Shown here: piece after piece, positions 49,931-58,705 of the stretch
Layout: each line of letters opens with the position of its first letter
Numbering within the stretch: position 1 is the first letter of the stretch
DNA from: Rhodocyclaceae bacterium
GTDB taxonomy: Bacteria > Pseudomonadota > Gammaproteobacteria > Burkholderiales > Rhodocyclaceae
Length of the DNA stretch: 64,000 nucleotides
Assembly: GCA_016704145.1 (NCBI GenBank)
Contig: JADJAS010000007.1
Location: 124,001 to 188,000, forward strand
Direction of reading: 5' to 3'
Notes under the pieces: model-generated
What the model was told of the DNA's origin: nothing
The model's database searches: none
What the model saw: the letters and a program-made list of their open reading frames with translations, nothing else
Made by a program: the position numbers and the translations under genes

Positions 49931-51040
49931 TCAGTTCTCCAGAAATCTTTGGGCAATCCAGGCCTGGCCAAGCGCGATGCCGGCATCACCGGGTGACACC
50001 TTTGCTGCCTCGAGCATCCCCAGGCCGACCGCTTCAAGCCTGCCGCGCAAACCGATCGACAGCAAACGGTTCAGGAAACAGCCACCGCCGCAGGCCACGA
50101 CGCCGATACCGGTTCGTTCGGCCGCGCGCGTAGCCCAGTCGGCCAGGGCGGCAACCAGCGTGGCATGGAAGCGTGCAGCACCGAGGCCGATATCGACAGG
50201 ATCGGTCAGCGCCCCCAGGGCTGGCAGCAGGTCGAGTTGGCCGTCGGCGCCGATGGCCCACGTGCCGGGCTCGGGCCAACCGTACGCGTCGATGTGTTGC
50301 TTCGCCACATTTTCGAGCGCAATGGCCGCCTCGGCCTCGAAGGCCATGCGCCGCGAAATGCCGAGCAGGCCGGCGGCGGCATCGAAGAGACGCCCGGCGC
50401 TCGATGTCTCGGGGCAGTTGAGCTTTCTGTCCATCATGGTCACCAGCGTCGCCGCGCCGGCCTCGTCGGCGTAACGGCGGGTGATCTCCGCGCTGCGGCC
50501 GAGGGCATGCAGCACGCTGGCCGCGACGCGCCACGGCTCGCGGGCAGCGCGGTCGCCACCGGGCAGGGCGATGCGCCGGAAGTGGCCAAGCCTGCCGAAG
50601 CGGGCGCCATCGACGTGCAACAGTTCGCCACCCCAGGGTGCCTTGTCGGTGCCCAGCCCGACGCCGTCGAGCGCCAGGCCAATCACCGAACCTTCGATGC
50701 CGTGCTCGGCGCAAAGCGAGGCGATGTGGGCATGGTGGTGCTGGACTTCGATCAGCGGCACACCGCACTCTCTGGCAAGCCGCGCCGCAGCCTGGCTCGA
50801 ATAGAAGTCGGGATGCAGGTCGCAGGCAACGGCAGCCGGCCGCTCGCCCAGCCAGCCGAGCATTTCGTCACGGGCCTGATCGAAACCGCTGCACGCCTCC
50901 GGCGTATCGAGGTCGCCAACCGTCGGCGACACGCGTGCCTCGCCGTCCCGGGCCGCACAGACGGTGCTCTTGAACCAGGCTCCGGTAGCAAGCACCGGAC
51001 GTCCGGCCGTCGACAGGCTCAGCGTCGTTGTTCCAGCCAT
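49931..51040 (-). CDS. hypF: short HypF, carbamoyltransferase domain only
   Basis: A 369-residue protein that aligns with the C-terminal Kae1/TobZ-like domain of HypF (landmarks EVQHHHAHIASLCAEH, GLALDGVGLGTDKAPWGGELL, SSAGRLFDAAAGLLG and VACGGGCFLNRLL). It transfers carbamoyl to the HypE cysteine. The acylphosphatase, zinc-finger and YrdC-like domains of full HypF (about 750 residues) are absent. Shortened HypF proteins occur in Ralstonia-type clusters, so this need not be a defect. ATG at 51040 overlaps the hypB end by 22 bases. Confidence 0.88.
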   Translation of the reverse strand: MAGTTTLSLSTAGRPVLATGAWFKSTVCAARDGEARVSPTVGDLDTPEACSGFDQARDEMLGWLGERPAAVACDLHPDFYSSQAAARLARECGVPLIEVQHHHAHIASLCAEHGIEGSVIGLALDGVGLGTDKAPWGGELLHVDGARFGRLGHFRRIALPGGDRAAREPWRVAASVLHALGRSAEITRRYADEAGAATLVTMMDRKLNCPETSSAGRLFDAAAGLLGISRRMAFEAEAAIALENVAKQHIDAYGWPEPGTWAIGADGQLDLLPALGALTDPVDIGLGAARFHATLVAALADWATRAAERTGIGVVACGGGCFLNRLLSIGLRGRLEAVGLGMLEAAKVSPGDAGIALGQAWIAQRFLEN

Positions 51041-51756
51041 GCCAGCCAATCGGCCATGCCCTCGCCGGTGGTCGCGGAAAAGCGGATCACCTGAATGTCG
51101 GGATTGACCCGCCGCGCCGATTCGACCGCGCGGTCGACGTCGTAGGCGAGATACGGCAGCAGGTCACACTTGCCGAGCAGCATCAGGTCGGCGGCACGGA
51201 ACATGTCGGGATACTTGAGCGGCTTGTCCTCGCCTTCCGTGACCGAGAGGATCACCACCTTGTGCGCCTCGCCGAGGTCGAAGGCCGCCGGGCAGACGAG
51301 GTTGCCGACGTTCTCGATCATCAGGACGGAATGTTCGGGCAGATCCAATTGGTGCATGGCGTGGCCGACCATGTGGGCGTCGAGGTGACAGCCCTTGCCG
51401 GTATTGATCTGGATGGCCGGCGCACCGGTGGCGCGGATGCGCTCGGCGTCGTTGCTGGTCTGCTGGTCCCCTTCGATGACCGCCACGGTCGATTTGCCCT
51501 TGAGCATCTCGATGGTCTTGCAAAGAAGCGTGGTCTTGCCCGAGCCTGGGCTGGAAACGAGGTTCAAGGCAAACACGCGGCGACCGGCGAGAAAAGCGCG
51601 ATTCTCGCGGGCATAGGCGTCGTTCTTCGACAGGATGTCCTGCTCGATCTTGAGCATGCGCGACGGGGCCATGCCCGGTGCATGGCTGTGCCTCGGCGCG
51701 TAGGCATGGCCCTCGATTTTCGTTTCGCCGTGGCCGCAGCCGCAGGTGGTGCACAT
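51019..51756 (-). CDS. hypB: HypB, nickel-insertion GTPase
   Basis: A 245-residue SIMIBI GTPase. The N-terminus MCTTCGCG is the high-affinity nickel site, followed by a short His-containing linker (HAYAPRHSHAPG). The P-loop is VSSPGSGKTT, the second metal site lies in NTGKGCHLDAHMV, and the specificity motif is GKCDLLPY. It works with HypA to load Ni2+. hypA precedes it by 12 bases. Confidence 0.95.
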   Translation of the reverse strand: MCTTCGCGHGETKIEGHAYAPRHSHAPGMAPSRMLKIEQDILSKNDAYARENRAFLAGRRVFALNLVSSPGSGKTTLLCKTIEMLKGKSTVAVIEGDQQTSNDAERIRATGAPAIQINTGKGCHLDAHMVGHAMHQLDLPEHSVLMIENVGNLVCPAAFDLGEAHKVVILSVTEGEDKPLKYPDMFRAADLMLLGKCDLLPYLAYDVDRAVESARRVNPDIQVIRFSATTGEGMADWLAWLEQRR

Positions 51757-51768
51757 GGTTGATGTTCC

Positions 51769-52110
51769 TTACTCGATTTCAAGTTCCTTGACGCGCATGT
51801 CCGTCCCACCCGTCACCTGCACCTTGTAGCCGCCGCAGCGCGGGCAACCGCCCAGCTTGTCGCTCATCGGCACCGACTGGCTGCAATCCATGCACCAGCC
51901 CGTGCCCGGCACTTCGCTGATTTCCAGACGCGCACCCTCGGCAATGCTGTCCCGAACCACGGCATCGAAACAGAAACGCAGCGACTCGATCTCAACGCTC
52001 GCCAGTCGCCCGACTTCCAGGAATACGACACTGACGCGCCCGACATCCTCGTCTCGGGTTGCGTCCTCAATCAACTGGAGAATACCCTCGGCGAGGGACA
52101 TTTCGTGCAT
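51769..52110 (-). CDS. hypA: HypA, nickel metallochaperone
   Basis: A 113-residue metallochaperone with the N-terminal nickel site MHEMSLAEGI and a structural zinc domain with two cysteine pairs (WCMDC and CPRCGG). ATG at 52110 is fixed by the requirement for His2. It is the first hyp gene after a 113-base gap from hybE; no distinct promoter is evident in that gap. Confidence 0.94.
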   Translation of the reverse strand: MHEMSLAEGILQLIEDATRDEDVGRVSVVFLEVGRLASVEIESLRFCFDAVVRDSIAEGARLEISEVPGTGWCMDCSQSVPMSDKLGGCPRCGGYKVQVTGGTDMRVKELEIE

Positions 52111-52223
52111 GTCGAGCCTCTGGGTAGTGACAACCGTGGCTATGGCCGCAAGTTTACCCGCCCGTTCGCCCGACAGACGCAATGCGCTGTCAAGCCGCGC
52201 TGACGAGTACCCCGCCGCATCGC

Positions 52224-52763
52224 TTATGGCGAAACCGGTTCGAGTGCCGCGCTCGCCAACGCCGTGTCGATTTCTGGAATGTCTTCGCCGCGCAGGATGC
52301 GCCCCAGCAATTCCTCATCGACCGGCACTTCGCCATCGACAGCGGGCGCGGGCGCCATCAGCCGCTCCAGGAAATCCCGGGCCGCCGCGACCGCCGATGC
52401 CTGATTCGGAAAATCGCGCATCGGTGAGTATACCGAATGCATCTGACAGACACCCAGGCCGTCCAGTATGTTGACCAGGAACCGATACGTCCCGGCGGGG
52501 AAATCGTGGGATTGTTTTTCGCCCAGACCCAGCGACTGCCACTGATCATCGACGCCCGGCAGCATCATCAAGCTCATCATCCACGGTGTGCTGACGATGC
52601 CGATCACTCGACTGCGGAACGACTGGAAGCCGATCGTGGCCACCGTCAGTGCGCTGTTAAGCAGGGGCAGGCCGGCCATCTGCTCCCGGTGAATGCGCTC
52701 GAAGACACTGGCGACCCGCTGTTCCGCCAGTGCGGGGTCGGCAAGCCCCATCGCATCGATCAC
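52224..52763 (-). CDS. hybE: HybE/HupJ hydrogenase assembly chaperone
   Basis: A 179-residue member of the HybE family, which binds the large subunit or Tat-signalled small subunit during assembly. Landmarks are MAGLPLLNSALTVATIGFQ, GIVSTPWMMSLMMLPG, the FPAGTYRFLVN strand and CQMHSVYSPMRDFPNQA. The start is GTG at 52763, overlapping the preceding stop by 4 bases; ATG at 52751 is possible. Confidence 0.85.
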   Translation of the reverse strand: MIDAMGLADPALAEQRVASVFERIHREQMAGLPLLNSALTVATIGFQSFRSRVIGIVSTPWMMSLMMLPGVDDQWQSLGLGEKQSHDFPAGTYRFLVNILDGLGVCQMHSVYSPMRDFPNQASAVAAARDFLERLMAPAPAVDGEVPVDEELLGRILRGEDIPEIDTALASAALEPVSP

Positions 52764-53053
52764 GCGGACTCCAGGGCGGGTGCCGTGTTGCCCAGGCCCG
52801 GAAAGTGATGGTCGACATCGATCGCGTCGGCGCCGTCCATGATGGCCTGAAGTCCGTCCAGCGCCAGATCGATCTCCCGGGCCTGCTCGGCGCTGATCAC
52901 TTCCCGCGCCCAGCCGAGAAAGCTCAGCACCCAGGTGCCGACCGACTGGTCGCCGACCAGCAGCATGTTGATTTCCTCGTCGCCATTGCGGCCGCGACAG
53001 AGCGCCGACACCGGACCGGGACGAACTATCTGAACGGGCGTGGCTATACACAC
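52760..53053 (-). CDS. hupF: HypC-family chaperone of the structural operon (HupF/HybG)
   Basis: A 97-residue HypC-like chaperone. The start must be GTG at 53053 because this places the essential Cys at position 2 (M-CIATPVQIV). The C-terminal half (TWVLSFLGWAREVISAEQAREIDLALDGL) is the family pattern. It overlaps hybD by 10 bases and hybE by 4. By place it is dedicated to HybC, like HybG in E. coli or HupF in rhizobia. Confidence 0.85.
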   Translation of the reverse strand: MCIATPVQIVRPGPVSALCRGRNGDEEINMLLVGDQSVGTWVLSFLGWAREVISAEQAREIDLALDGLQAIMDGADAIDVDHHFPGLGNTAPALESA

Positions 53054-53610
53054 AATGCCGACTCCATGTCCGCTTGCCGACGCCAATGCCCGATCTCGGC
53101 CTTCTCCCGAGGCGAGGGCGGAGCACCCAATCCGGTCAGTTCGTCGACCAGCATGCCCACCATGGCGTCGAGCGACCGGGCTGCGGGGACACTAAGACCG
53201 AGCCGGTTCTCAAGCGAATGCGGCACCATGCCGATGATGGCGACGTGTCGCGGCATCTGGCCCTTCAGCGTCAATAGCGCCAGCAGGTCGGACAGCCCGA
53301 GCTGATGATTGGAAAGTTTGGTCTGGAAAAAGGCCCGTATCTCGGCGTTGGCGATGCGCGCCAGGGATCCGTGCGGCGCATCCGCGTTGATCGCGTCCGC
53401 CACCACCAGGGCATCGGCCTCGCGCATCGGCTCGAACAACTCCATGCCGGTCGTGCCGCCATCCATCACCCGGACGTTCGCCGGCAGGTGGTAGCGGCAC
53501 TCCAGTTCCTCGACGGCCCGCACGCCGATGCCTTCATCCTGCATGAGCACGTTGCCCATGCCGATCAGGAGAATGTTGGCGTACCGCGACGGCTGACTTT
53601 GGGTTGCCAC
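53044..53610 (-). CDS. hybD: hydrogenase maturation protease HybD
   Basis: A 188-residue nickel-dependent endopeptidase that removes the C-terminal peptide of HybC. Nickel ligands lie in GMGNVLMQDEGIGVRAVEEL (Glu), VVADAINADAP (Asp) and IGMVPHSLENR (His). The GTG start at 53610 directly follows the hybC stop. The first ten residues (MATQSQPSRY) are encoded largely by copy 6 of the dispersed motif and extend beyond the usual family start. Confidence 0.92.
   Translation of the reverse strand: MATQSQPSRYANILLIGMGNVLMQDEGIGVRAVEELECRYHLPANVRVMDGGTTGMELFEPMREADALVVADAINADAPHGSLARIANAEIRAFFQTKLSNHQLGLSDLLALLTLKGQMPRHVAIIGMVPHSLENRLGLSVPAARSLDAMVGMLVDELTGLGAPPSPREKAEIGHWRRQADMESALCV
53578..53602 (+). 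repeat. dispersed 25-base motif, copy 6
   Basis: GGCGTACCGCGACGG followed by CTGACTTTGG, antisense at the first codons of hybD. Confidence 0.6.
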
Positions 53611-55311
53611 TCAGAGCGCCTTCACCTTGACGACTTCACGCTGCTCGTTGTCGAACATGTGGATTGCGCAGGCGATGCAGGGATCGAAGGAATGCACCGT
53701 GCGCAGGACTTCCAGCGGCTTCTCGGGATCGGCGATCGGGTTGTTCATCAGCGACGATTCGTACGGACCGATCTGGTCGTCGGCGTCACGCGGCCCGGCG
53801 TTCCAGGTGCTGGGCACCACTGCCTGGTAGTTCTTGATCTTGCCGTTCTCGATCACCACCCAGTGCGACAACGTGCCGCGCGGCGCCTGGTGGAAACCGA
53901 CGCCCTTGATCTCGCCCTTGGGAAACGATGGCGCGTTGAAGGTTGTCTGGTCCTTGCCGACATTGGCGACCAGCTTCTGCCACTGATCGTTGAGCGTATC
54001 GATCATGACGGCGCAGCGGACAGCGCGGGCGGCATGGCGACCGATGGTCGACTGCATGGCCGCGAGCGGCACATCGTTCAACTTGCCAACGGCCTTGATG
54101 ACGCTGATTGCCTGGTTGAGGTACTTGGCGTAGCGCTTGTTGCCGGCCGCGAGGCCGTTATGCAGGTCCGCCAGCGGCCCCACCTCGGCGCGCTTGCCGT
54201 AGAAGGTGGGCGCCTTGACCCAGGAGTACTTGCCGTTGTCCTGGAAGTCGGTGTACTGCGGCTCGGTTTCGCCCTGCCAGGGATGCAGCGCCTTTTCGCC
54301 GGTGTACCAGGAGTGCTTGGAACTCTCGGCGACACCGTCGCGAAAATAGGCGTCGTTGAAATTGACGATCGGCTTGTAGGTCTTGAGGTCGCCACCGCTG
54401 ATGTAGCCGCCTGGCAGATCGAATACCGTGCCCTTGCTGTCCTGCGGGCAGTCGGGAACCGTCAGGTAGTTGTTGATGCCGCCGCCGTACTTCGTCCAGT
54501 CGAGATAGAACGCGCCGATGGCGGCCACGTCGTTGAGATAGGTCGACTTGACGAACTGCTCGAGCTTGTCGATGAAGCTCTTGATCAGCATCAGCCGCTC
54601 GATGTTCAGCACCGATGGCGCGTCGTGACTGATGGAATTCGAGACCCCACCCACCGCCACATTCTGGATGTGCGGGCTCTTGCCGCCAAGGATGGCGACG
54701 ATCTTGTTGGCCTGATTCTGCACGTCGAGCGCCTGCAAGTAATGCGCGACGGCCAGCAGGTTGACGTCGGGCGGCAGCTTCATGGCCGGGTGCCCCCAGA
54801 AGCCGCTCGCGAACGGACCGAGCTGGCCGCTGCCAACGAAGGTCTTGAGCCGCTCCTGCACCGCCTTCATCTCGTGCGGCCCATTGAGCGGCCAGTCGGA
54901 AAGCGACTCGGCGAGCTTGGCCGTGGTGACCGGGTCGGCCTTCAGCGCCGAGGTGACATCGACCCAGTCCACCGCCGACAGATGGTAGAAATGGACGATG
55001 TGATCCTGGATCGCATGCGCCGTCTGGATGATGTTCCGGATCAGTTGCGCGTTGACCGGTATCTCCATCTGCAGCGCATTCTCGACGGCGCGCACCGATG
55101 TGATGGCATGCACGGTGGTGCACACGCCGCAGAAGCGCTGGGTGTAGGACCAAGCCTCGCGCGGGTCGCGTCCGACCAGGATCTTCTCGATGCCGCGCCA
55201 CATCTGGCCAGAGGACCAGGCCTTGGTGACTTTGCCGTTATCCACCTCGACATCGATGCGCAGGTGTCCCTCGATGCGGGTGATCGGATCGACAGTGATG
55301 CGTTTTGCCAC
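53611..55311 (-). CDS. hybC: [NiFe]-hydrogenase large subunit, Hyb type (group 1)
   Basis: The 566-residue catalytic subunit holding the Ni-Fe(CN)2CO site, exported with HybO. Nickel ligands are in QRFCGVCTTVHA near the N-terminus and DPCIACAIH at the C-terminus. The cleavable tail MFDNEQREVVKVKAL (15 residues) follows the last His, so it is processed by HybD. Long stretches (MWRGIEKI, HIVHFYHLSAVDWVD, GHPAMKLPPDVNL, LGGKSPHIQNVAVGG) match E. coli HybC closely. This places the enzyme in the Hyd-2-like group (1c) rather than the O2-tolerant membrane-bound group. Confidence 0.96.
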   Translation of the reverse strand: MAKRITVDPITRIEGHLRIDVEVDNGKVTKAWSSGQMWRGIEKILVGRDPREAWSYTQRFCGVCTTVHAITSVRAVENALQMEIPVNAQLIRNIIQTAHAIQDHIVHFYHLSAVDWVDVTSALKADPVTTAKLAESLSDWPLNGPHEMKAVQERLKTFVGSGQLGPFASGFWGHPAMKLPPDVNLLAVAHYLQALDVQNQANKIVAILGGKSPHIQNVAVGGVSNSISHDAPSVLNIERLMLIKSFIDKLEQFVKSTYLNDVAAIGAFYLDWTKYGGGINNYLTVPDCPQDSKGTVFDLPGGYISGGDLKTYKPIVNFNDAYFRDGVAESSKHSWYTGEKALHPWQGETEPQYTDFQDNGKYSWVKAPTFYGKRAEVGPLADLHNGLAAGNKRYAKYLNQAISVIKAVGKLNDVPLAAMQSTIGRHAARAVRCAVMIDTLNDQWQKLVANVGKDQTTFNAPSFPKGEIKGVGFHQAPRGTLSHWVVIENGKIKNYQAVVPSTWNAGPRDADDQIGPYESSLMNNPIADPEKPLEVLRTVHSFDPCIACAIHMFDNEQREVVKVKAL

Positions 55312-55337
55312 GGGGAGTCTCCTTTGCGTAATTGGGT

Positions 55338-56495
55338 TCAGGCGGCGGCGTGCTCTTCGCGCGGCAGCACCGGGAATTTCTTCACGAAATACAGGTAGGC
55401 CATGATCTCGGCGGCAACCGTGCCCACCGTCACCATGCTTTCCGGGAAGGCCGGGAAGTAGCTGTAGCCCGGACCGGGGTCGAAGGTGATGAGAAAGGCA
55501 TCGAAGCGGTAGAGCGCTCCGGCAAGCACCATGCTGGCAGCGGCATAGAGCAGCTTCTTCGCGTTCCGGCGCCCCCGCGGTGATATCAGCACCGCCAACG
55601 GGTAGGCGAACAGCGCCGTCTCGATCAAGAACATGAGGCTACCCAGGTCAAAGGCAAAAATGCGGCCCAGCTTGCCCTGCCAGAGGATGGCGGCGAACCG
55701 GATCACCAGGAATGCCACGATCAGGCCGACGATAATGCGACCCAGGCCCGCGAGCAACGGTGTTTCCGGCGCACGACGGAAGGCGGCAGCGGCAAGCGAG
55801 GATTCCAGAACGACGATGGCGAAGCCCATCGTGAAGGCCGAGAGCACCGCCAACAACGGCTGGAAGTGCAGGGTCTGCCAAAGCGGATGCACCTTCCAGC
55901 CCATGGCGATGAGAAAGCTGCCAAGCGACGACTGGTGCATGGTCGGCAGCAGTATCCCCAGCGCGATGACGAAGAACAGCGCCCGGCTGAGCACCGACTC
56001 GATCCTCTGCGCCAGCGCCTGGGCGCGGAAGCGTTGCAAGATCGTTGGCAGGAACTCGATCGACAGCACCATGACGTAAGCGGAGACACACAGGCCGACT
56101 TCGAGCATGACCGAGTGGAAGTTCATCTGCCAGGGCAGGAACAGGTTGTAGAACTGCCACCAGCGTCCCATGTCGACAAAGGCGCCGAACGCTGCAAAGC
56201 CGTAGCCGAGCAGGCTGGTCAACAATGCGGGCCGAATCAGAGGATGGTACTTGCCCTTGTTGAATACATAGACCGTCACCGCCAGCGCATAACCGCCGCA
56301 GGCAAGCGCGGTACCGACGACAATGTCGTAGACCACCCAGATGCCCCACGAATAGCCGCCATTGAGATTGGCGACCGAGCCCATGCCGTTCACGAAGCGC
56401 ACTGCCAGGAAGACCACGGCCAGGCCAACCAGCAAAGCCAGCGCCATGAAGAACGGCGTAAACAACGGCCGTTTCAGTTCGACGTACTCGCTCAT
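55338..56495 (-). CDS. hybB: HybB, NrfD-family quinone-reactive membrane subunit
   Basis: A 385-residue membrane protein with about ten helices, of the NrfD/PsrC family without heme ligands. It exchanges electrons between HybA and the quinone pool. Landmarks are NGGYSWGIWVVYDIVVGTALACGG near residue 50 and GRWWQFYNLFLP. It overlaps hybA by 4 bases. Its presence, instead of a HupC-type cytochrome b, confirms a Hyb architecture. Confidence 0.93.
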   Translation of the reverse strand: MSEYVELKRPLFTPFFMALALLVGLAVVFLAVRFVNGMGSVANLNGGYSWGIWVVYDIVVGTALACGGYALAVTVYVFNKGKYHPLIRPALLTSLLGYGFAAFGAFVDMGRWWQFYNLFLPWQMNFHSVMLEVGLCVSAYVMVLSIEFLPTILQRFRAQALAQRIESVLSRALFFVIALGILLPTMHQSSLGSFLIAMGWKVHPLWQTLHFQPLLAVLSAFTMGFAIVVLESSLAAAAFRRAPETPLLAGLGRIIVGLIVAFLVIRFAAILWQGKLGRIFAFDLGSLMFLIETALFAYPLAVLISPRGRRNAKKLLYAAASMVLAGALYRFDAFLITFDPGPGYSYFPAFPESMVTVGTVAAEIMAYLYFVKKFPVLPREEHAAA

Positions 56496-57478
56496 TGCTT
56501 TCCTCCCTCGTCATGGCCGCCTTCGATATTGCGCCGGACCAGCCAGGTCAGCCCGCCCAGCGCGATGGCCGGCAGGGCCATGTAGTTGTACACCGTACCC
56601 TGCACACCCTCGGAGATGGACGCGAACGAGCGCTCGCCAAGCGGCGGCATGCCGAGCTTGTCGTAGGGAATGGAGGAGAGGTGCATGACGTTGGTGCCGC
56701 CGGCCTCCTTCTCGCCCCAGACTGTCCTTTGGTATTCCGGAACGGCCTTCTCGTGGAAGCTGTCCGGCTTGCGGACATCGCCGCGCGGGTAGTTGTAGAC
56801 CTGGCCCGGCTTCAACGCCAGGCGGCGCTTCGCTTCCTCCAGCAAGGCGGCGCGCGTGCCGAACAGGGTGGCGCCGGTGGGGCAGGCTTCGGCGCAGCCC
56901 GTCATCATGCCCTGGTCAATGCGTTCGACGCCCTTCTGGTTGCACATCTGGCACTTGTGGATCTTGCCCAAGGCATTGTTGTAGTCGTACTGGGGCACGT
57001 TGTAAGGGCATCCGGTCATGCAGGTCCGGCAGCCGATGCAGGCATCGACGTCATAGCTGACGATACCGGTCCCGGGATGGCGCTTCAGCGCCTTCACCGG
57101 ACAGACCGACACACAACCCGGATCGACGCAATGCATGCAGCTGCGCTTCTCGAACGAGAAGCCGTCAACCAGCACATCCTTGACCGCGCCCTTGCCCTCG
57201 GCATGGACCTTGATGACATTCAGCGTCTGCGCCGAAAGGTCGAGGGCGAAATCGGCATGAACGTCGCCGCCCATCGGCACTGGCGGCATGCCATTGACCT
57301 GCTTGCACTTGGTGACGCAGGCCTTGCAGCCGACGCACAGGGTTGCGTCGAAGAGCATGCCAACCGCATCCGGCGCCGGCTCGAGATTGGGGCGGGCCTG
57401 CACCGACGAACTCGCCAGCGCGGCCGCCGAAGCCACCGTGGCACCCAGGGAGGCCTTGAAGAAATTTCGGCGGTCCAT
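56492..57478 (-). CDS. hybA: HybA, periplasmic four-cluster ferredoxin subunit
   Basis: A 328-residue exported protein with a Tat signal (MDRRNFFKASLGA). Iron-sulfur motifs are CVGCKACVTKC, CMHCVDPGCVSVCP, CIGCRTCMTGCP and CQMCNQKG...CAEACP. It passes electrons from HybO to HybB. A C-terminal membrane anchor (about residues 298-318, YNYMALPAIALGGLTWLV) is present, as in E. coli HybA. ATG at 57478 comes directly after the hybO stop. Confidence 0.94.
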   Translation of the reverse strand: MDRRNFFKASLGATVASAAALASSSVQARPNLEPAPDAVGMLFDATLCVGCKACVTKCKQVNGMPPVPMGGDVHADFALDLSAQTLNVIKVHAEGKGAVKDVLVDGFSFEKRSCMHCVDPGCVSVCPVKALKRHPGTGIVSYDVDACIGCRTCMTGCPYNVPQYDYNNALGKIHKCQMCNQKGVERIDQGMMTGCAEACPTGATLFGTRAALLEEAKRRLALKPGQVYNYPRGDVRKPDSFHEKAVPEYQRTVWGEKEAGGTNVMHLSSIPYDKLGMPPLGERSFASISEGVQGTVYNYMALPAIALGGLTWLVRRNIEGGHDEGGKQ

Positions 57479-57480
57479 GA

Positions 57481-58647
57481 TCAGGCTCCCTTGTCGGCCG
57501 ACTGACTCGCCTCCGCCTGCTTGCCATCGAGTTTCTTGCCTGCCACCGCCGTCGCGCCAAGGAAAGCACCCACCGCGGCGCCGGCCACGGCGGCGGCGGC
57601 CACCACGGTCGACGACGTCGGGTTCTGGCGATCGGCGATATTCGGGAAGGCATTCGGTGGCGTGTGGGTCTTGACCTCGGCCAGGCTGAACATCGGCTTG
57701 TTGAAGCCCGTCCCCTGCTCCGAGCAGCCGAAACAGGGATGGCCGACGCCGATCGGCCAAACGCCGCCGCCGACGTTGTTGTATTCCAGGCTCGGGCAGT
57801 TGTTGTAGGTTTCGGGACCCTTGCAGCCGAGCTTGTACAGGCACCAGCCCTGGCGATGTCCCTCGTCGCCGAACTGCGTGGCAAAGCGGCCGGCGTCGAA
57901 GTGCGGCCGGCGGTAGCAGTTCTCGTGGATGAGCCTGCTGTAGGCCCACTTCGGTCGTCCCTTGTCGTCGATGGGCGGCAATTTGCCGTAGGTGACGAAG
58001 TACAGGACCGTGCCCAGGAAATTCGCCGGATTCGGTGGACAACCGGGAATCGTGACCACGGTCTTGCCCTTGAGGAACTGCGGCGCGCCGGTGGCACCGG
58101 TCGGATTCGGCGCCGCCGACTGCACGCCGCCCCAGCTGGCGCAGGAGCCGAAAGCGACGATCGCGGCCGCGTTCTCGGCGGCTTCCCGAGTGGCGTCCAT
58201 CATCGTCTGGCCGCCGATCTTGCAGAAGATGCCGTTCTGCGCCAGGGGAATCGCACCTTCGACGACCAACAGGTACTTGCCCTTGTACTTCTCCATCGCT
58301 TCGCGCTTCACCGCTTCGACGCGGTGACCGGCGCCCGCATCCAGGGTCTGGTGGTAGTCGAGCGAGATCAGGTCGAGGATCAGGTGCTCGAAAGTCGGCT
58401 GCTCTGAACGCAGCAGGGATTCGGTCGGTCCCGTGCACTCCTGGCCATGCAGCCAGATCACCGGCGGACGTTTGGCCGGGTTGGCAATCGCCTCGGCCAT
58501 GGCGAAGGCGGCTTTGGTGCCGAGACCGAAGGAAGCAGCCACCCCGGTGCAGAATTTCAGAAAGGTGCGGCGAGACACGCCCAGCCGCTGTTCGATGGCC
58601 GCGAAATCGGTCGACGCATCAAACGAGAAATTGGAATCCTTGGCCAC
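57481..58647 (-). CDS. hybO: [NiFe]-hydrogenase small subunit HybO with altered proximal cluster
   Basis: A 388-residue electron-transfer subunit with a Tat signal (SRRTFLKFC) and C-terminal anchor (STVVAAAAVAGAAVGAFLG). Medial and distal cluster ligands are intact (IHENC, GWCLYKLGC, YNNC, HPCFGC). At the proximal cluster the usual ECTGC reads ECTGP: codon CCG at 58426-58428 puts Pro in place of the second Cys, while the other ligands (ECTG, GSCASWGG, PGCPPNP) remain. GTG at 58647 is preferred over TTG at 58653 since the GGGGGAGG site then has an 8-base spacing. A sigma-54 promoter lies just upstream. Confidence 0.93.
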   Translation of the reverse strand: MAKDSNFSFDASTDFAAIEQRLGVSRRTFLKFCTGVAASFGLGTKAAFAMAEAIANPAKRPPVIWLHGQECTGPTESLLRSEQPTFEHLILDLISLDYHQTLDAGAGHRVEAVKREAMEKYKGKYLLVVEGAIPLAQNGIFCKIGGQTMMDATREAAENAAAIVAFGSCASWGGVQSAAPNPTGATGAPQFLKGKTVVTIPGCPPNPANFLGTVLYFVTYGKLPPIDDKGRPKWAYSRLIHENCYRRPHFDAGRFATQFGDEGHRQGWCLYKLGCKGPETYNNCPSLEYNNVGGGVWPIGVGHPCFGCSEQGTGFNKPMFSLAEVKTHTPPNAFPNIADRQNPTSSTVVAAAAVAGAAVGAFLGATAVAGKKLDGKQAEASQSADKGA

Positions 58648-58689
58648 GATCAACGCCTCCCCCTATGGTCTATCGGTGAACGTTCCAAA

Positions 58690-58705
58690 AGCAATTTAGG
58701 TACCA
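58690..58705 (-). promoter_or_regulatory. sigma-54 (-24/-12) promoter of the hyb operon
   Basis: On the - strand TGGTAC-N5-TTGCT matches the RpoN consensus TGGCAC-N5-TTGCW at all but one position, with the required 10 bases between GG and GC. A start point about 12 bases downstream (near 58679) would give a leader of about 30 bases before the hybO GTG. It fits control by the NtrC-type activator encoded at the right edge. Confidence 0.75.

Noticed and set aside
49931..51040. hypF as a truncated pseudogene
   Set aside because: It has an intact start, coupled spacing, all motifs of the carbamoyltransferase domain, and short HypF proteins are known from related clusters.
53305..55398. Long open frame antisense to the hydrogenase large subunit
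   Set aside because: It mirrors the codon structure of hybC in GC-rich DNA and shows no domain; hybC is certain on the other strand.
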